This document shows positions 5,615-7,177 of a stretch of DNA of 7,177 nt, in pieces. Origin of the DNA: Clostridia bacterium (GTDB taxonomy: Bacteria > Bacillota > Clostridia > Oscillospirales > CAG-272); NCBI GenBank assembly GCA_017559555.1, contig JAFYRH010000260.1:1-7177 (forward strand), in the 5' to 3' direction. The stretch's first letter is position 1; the number at the start of each line of letters is the position of its first letter. The notes beneath the pieces are model-generated. The model had not been told where the DNA came from. It did not search any database and worked only from the letters and a program-made list of their open reading frames with translations. A program made the translations under genes and the position numbers.

Positions 5615-7177
5615 ATCGTGTCCTCGCTTTTCTTTTCATACCTACCTCTATTATAAACCATTATGGCAATATTTGCAAGGTCTTTTTGTGCATTTTTTTG
5701 TAAATCGCGACACGCATCGGCAATCAAAGGACGCATAGCATCCCCACGGTCGTAAATCTTTTGGAAAATTTCCATCAGGAGCGGCAGAGATATCTTTTCT
5801 GGCAACAGATATTCCTGCGCGGCAAGACGGGCAAAGGATGGGATTTTGGGGTCGTTTGCAGAGGGGATGCCAACAGCGGGGAGCGAGACGGTCGTGGCTA
5901 AAATCAGGCCGTGCAAACGCATAGAAACCAAGAATTGTGCCCCCCGCAAAATGGCGGTGATGTCCGATGGCTCGTCGGCAATCAAAATGCGCCCATCAAG
6001 TCGGCGCGCGGCTTCGGCATTGATGGCAACATCGTGCTTGTCGAGCGGCAAGAAAATGGGGAGAATATTTTCTTGGCGACAGAACATTCGCAGGGCGGCT
6101 ATCAAGGTATGAATGCTTTGGGTGGTGTGCCTTCCCGATTTAAGACAAACACACATATAACGGCAATTTTGCACCACGCCTATGCGTTTTAGAAGGGCAT
6201 ATGTGCGAAAAATGGGCGGTGGAGGAAGAAGAAGGGCGACGTCTGCGCCTAAATGCAATTTTGCCGAATCGATGCTTCGCGTTCGCAAAAAGCGCAAAGA
6301 TTCCTCATCACGCAGGCTAATATATGAGATGCGCGAAAGCGCTTTTAAAGTAGCACGTGTGGCGCCTTTTCCATGCAACGGACCAATTCCTGCCGCATAA
6401 AGAAGTGGCTTGGCGCCGCACAACGCAGAGAGCCGAAGCATACATAAATAGTAGTAGAGGGAGAGCTTACCCGTAACGTTTTGCAAAAGCGAACCGCCGC
6501 CGCACAAAAAAGCATCGACACCTCCAAAGGCGTGCAAAAGCGAAAAAAGATTCTTTCTGTTGAAGCAACGCACCCCAAAACGACGTGCATCCTTCAGCGG
6601 CTTTTTGGTGAGTGCCCAAACGCGAATATTTGGGTAATGCGTCCGCGTATATTCGATAAAGGCTTGCAAAATGGCATCGTCTCCAAGATTGCCGCATCCA
6701 AAATACCCGCCTATTAGAACAGTCGCTTTTGTGGGAGTGTGTAGACTTTTTTGATAGACGTCTGCTGTTTGTTGACAAACGGATATGCCGTCATACCATT
6801 TTTTCAACAAGCGTCGGCATTCCTCAGTATTCTTTTCCCTCCAACCGGGAGCGCTTACAAGCGTGAGGATATCTGCAAGCAAACGGTCGGCACGGGGCTT
6901 ATCTTTTTCGCGTGCACAAAAATTGGAAAGGGAAGCATCAAAAAAAGTGTCAACTGTCAAAATGCCGCCATATCCCTCGTTGCCGCAAAGAATGACGGAG
7001 CAAGAAGATGCTGCCGCTTCTAAAGCCGCTCGGGAAACGCCTATGAAAACATCTTGCTCTCTCAAGAGCGGTGCTATGTCTTCCACCCTGCCAACAAGCG
7101 AAACACAACAAAACCCCAACGCGTGGTTGATTTTTGCGGCACGTTCTGCAATTTCGGGCATTTTGTTGCCACCTCCA
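5611..7177 (-). CDS. csaB: Glycosyltransferase/CsaB polysaccharide pyruvyl transferase fusion (5' end outside window)
   Basis: CsaB adds ketal pyruvate to secondary cell-wall polysaccharide, creating the ligand for SLH domains. Residues are numbered from the first in-frame ATG (7161). About 1-130 resemble the C-terminal half of a GT4-like glycosyltransferase: SLVGRVEDIAPLLREQDVFI (21-40), then GVSRAALEAA (41-50) and GNEGYGGIL (60-68). About 146-480 form the pyruvyl transferase domain: GGYFGCGNLGDDAI (151-164), CGGGSLLQ (220-227), SMRLHG (413-418) and NDPKI (436-440). There is no signal peptide or membrane segment. The gene is almost surely partial. The ATG at 7161 lies inside the glycosyltransferase fold, the frame stays open to the edge, and the five preceding codons read GGGNK, a typical glycosyltransferase GGGN context. 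The apparent ribosome binding site GGAGGTGG (7169-7176) is therefore probably coding. The stop overlaps the rarA start by 4 bases, so the two genes are probably co-transcribed. Confidence 0.9.
   Translation of the reverse strand, partial: GGGNKMPEIAERAAKINHALGFCCVSLVGRVEDIAPLLREQDVFIGVSRAALEAAASSCSVILCGNEGYGGILTVDTFFDASLSNFCAREKDKPRADRLLADILTLVSAPGWREKNTEECRRLLKKWYDGISVCQQTADVYQKSLHTPTKATVLIGGYFGCGNLGDDAILQAFIEYTRTHYPNIRVWALTKKPLKDARRFGVRCFNRKNLFSLLHAFGGVDAFLCGGGSLLQNVTGKLSLYYYLCMLRLSALCGAKPLLYAAGIGPLHGKGATRATLKALSRISYISLRDEESLRFLRTRSIDSAKLHLGADVALLLPPPPIFRTYALLKRIGVVQNCRYMCVCLKSGRHTTQSIHTLIAALRMFCRQENILPIFLPLDKHDVAINAEAARRLDGRILIADEPSDITAILRGAQFLVSMRLHGLILATTVSLPAVGIPSANDPKIPSFARLAAQEYLLPEKISLPLLMEIFQKIYDRGDAMRPLIADACRDLQKNAQKDLANIAIMVYNRGRYEKKSEDTI

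Overview
The window reads as ordinary chromosome from a low-to-mid GC Firmicute, most likely an uncultured member of Clostridia (Oscillospiraceae or Christensenellaceae-like). This rests on the gene set (a U32 protein of YrrO/YegQ type, UppP, a clostridial DUF4093-type TOPRIM protein, DUF1653, TagA, CsaB, RarA, DUF523) and on strong GGAGG/AGGGGA-type ribosome binding sites. The lineage is inferred from family resemblance, not from a marker gene. I see no mobile element, CRISPR array, tRNA, rRNA or phage gene.

Layout. Positions 1-3101 hold a tightly packed plus-strand run: a U32-family Fe-S protein, undecaprenyl-diphosphatase UppP, a TOPRIM protein related to ribonuclease M5, and a small DUF1653 protein. 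Gaps are 1 to 15 bases. The run ends in a strong intrinsic terminator (3105-3145). A separate plus-strand gene follows, a WecG/TagA/CpsF glycosyltransferase whose start is best placed at 3232. Its tail overlaps the tail of a minus-strand operon by 23 bases. That operon runs right to left: a glycosyltransferase/CsaB fusion cut by the right edge, then rarA, then a DUF523 protein. Its genes are joined by a 4-base ATGA overlap and a 3-base gap, so they are probably co-transcribed and translationally coupled.

Functional reading. Three of the eight genes belong to lipid-linked cell-envelope polymer assembly: UppP regenerates the undecaprenyl phosphate carrier, TagA probably adds a ManNAc-type sugar to an undecaprenyl-PP-linked acceptor, and CsaB pyruvylates a secondary cell-wall polymer, the modification that SLH-domain proteins bind. 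They lie in three different transcription units, so a shared pathway is inference. The others are housekeeping or poorly characterised: RNA modification (U32), RNA processing (TOPRIM), fork or gap repair (RarA), a probable Fe-S desulfidase-like protein (DUF523), and a small protein of unknown role.

I did not find a convincing new system. The points most worth a second look are the glycosyltransferase-pyruvyltransferase fusion whose 5' end lies outside the window (an internal Gly-Gly-Gly stretch mimics a ribosome binding site), the coupling of a cell-wall gene to rarA, and the overlapping tails of the convergent tagA and DUF523 genes.
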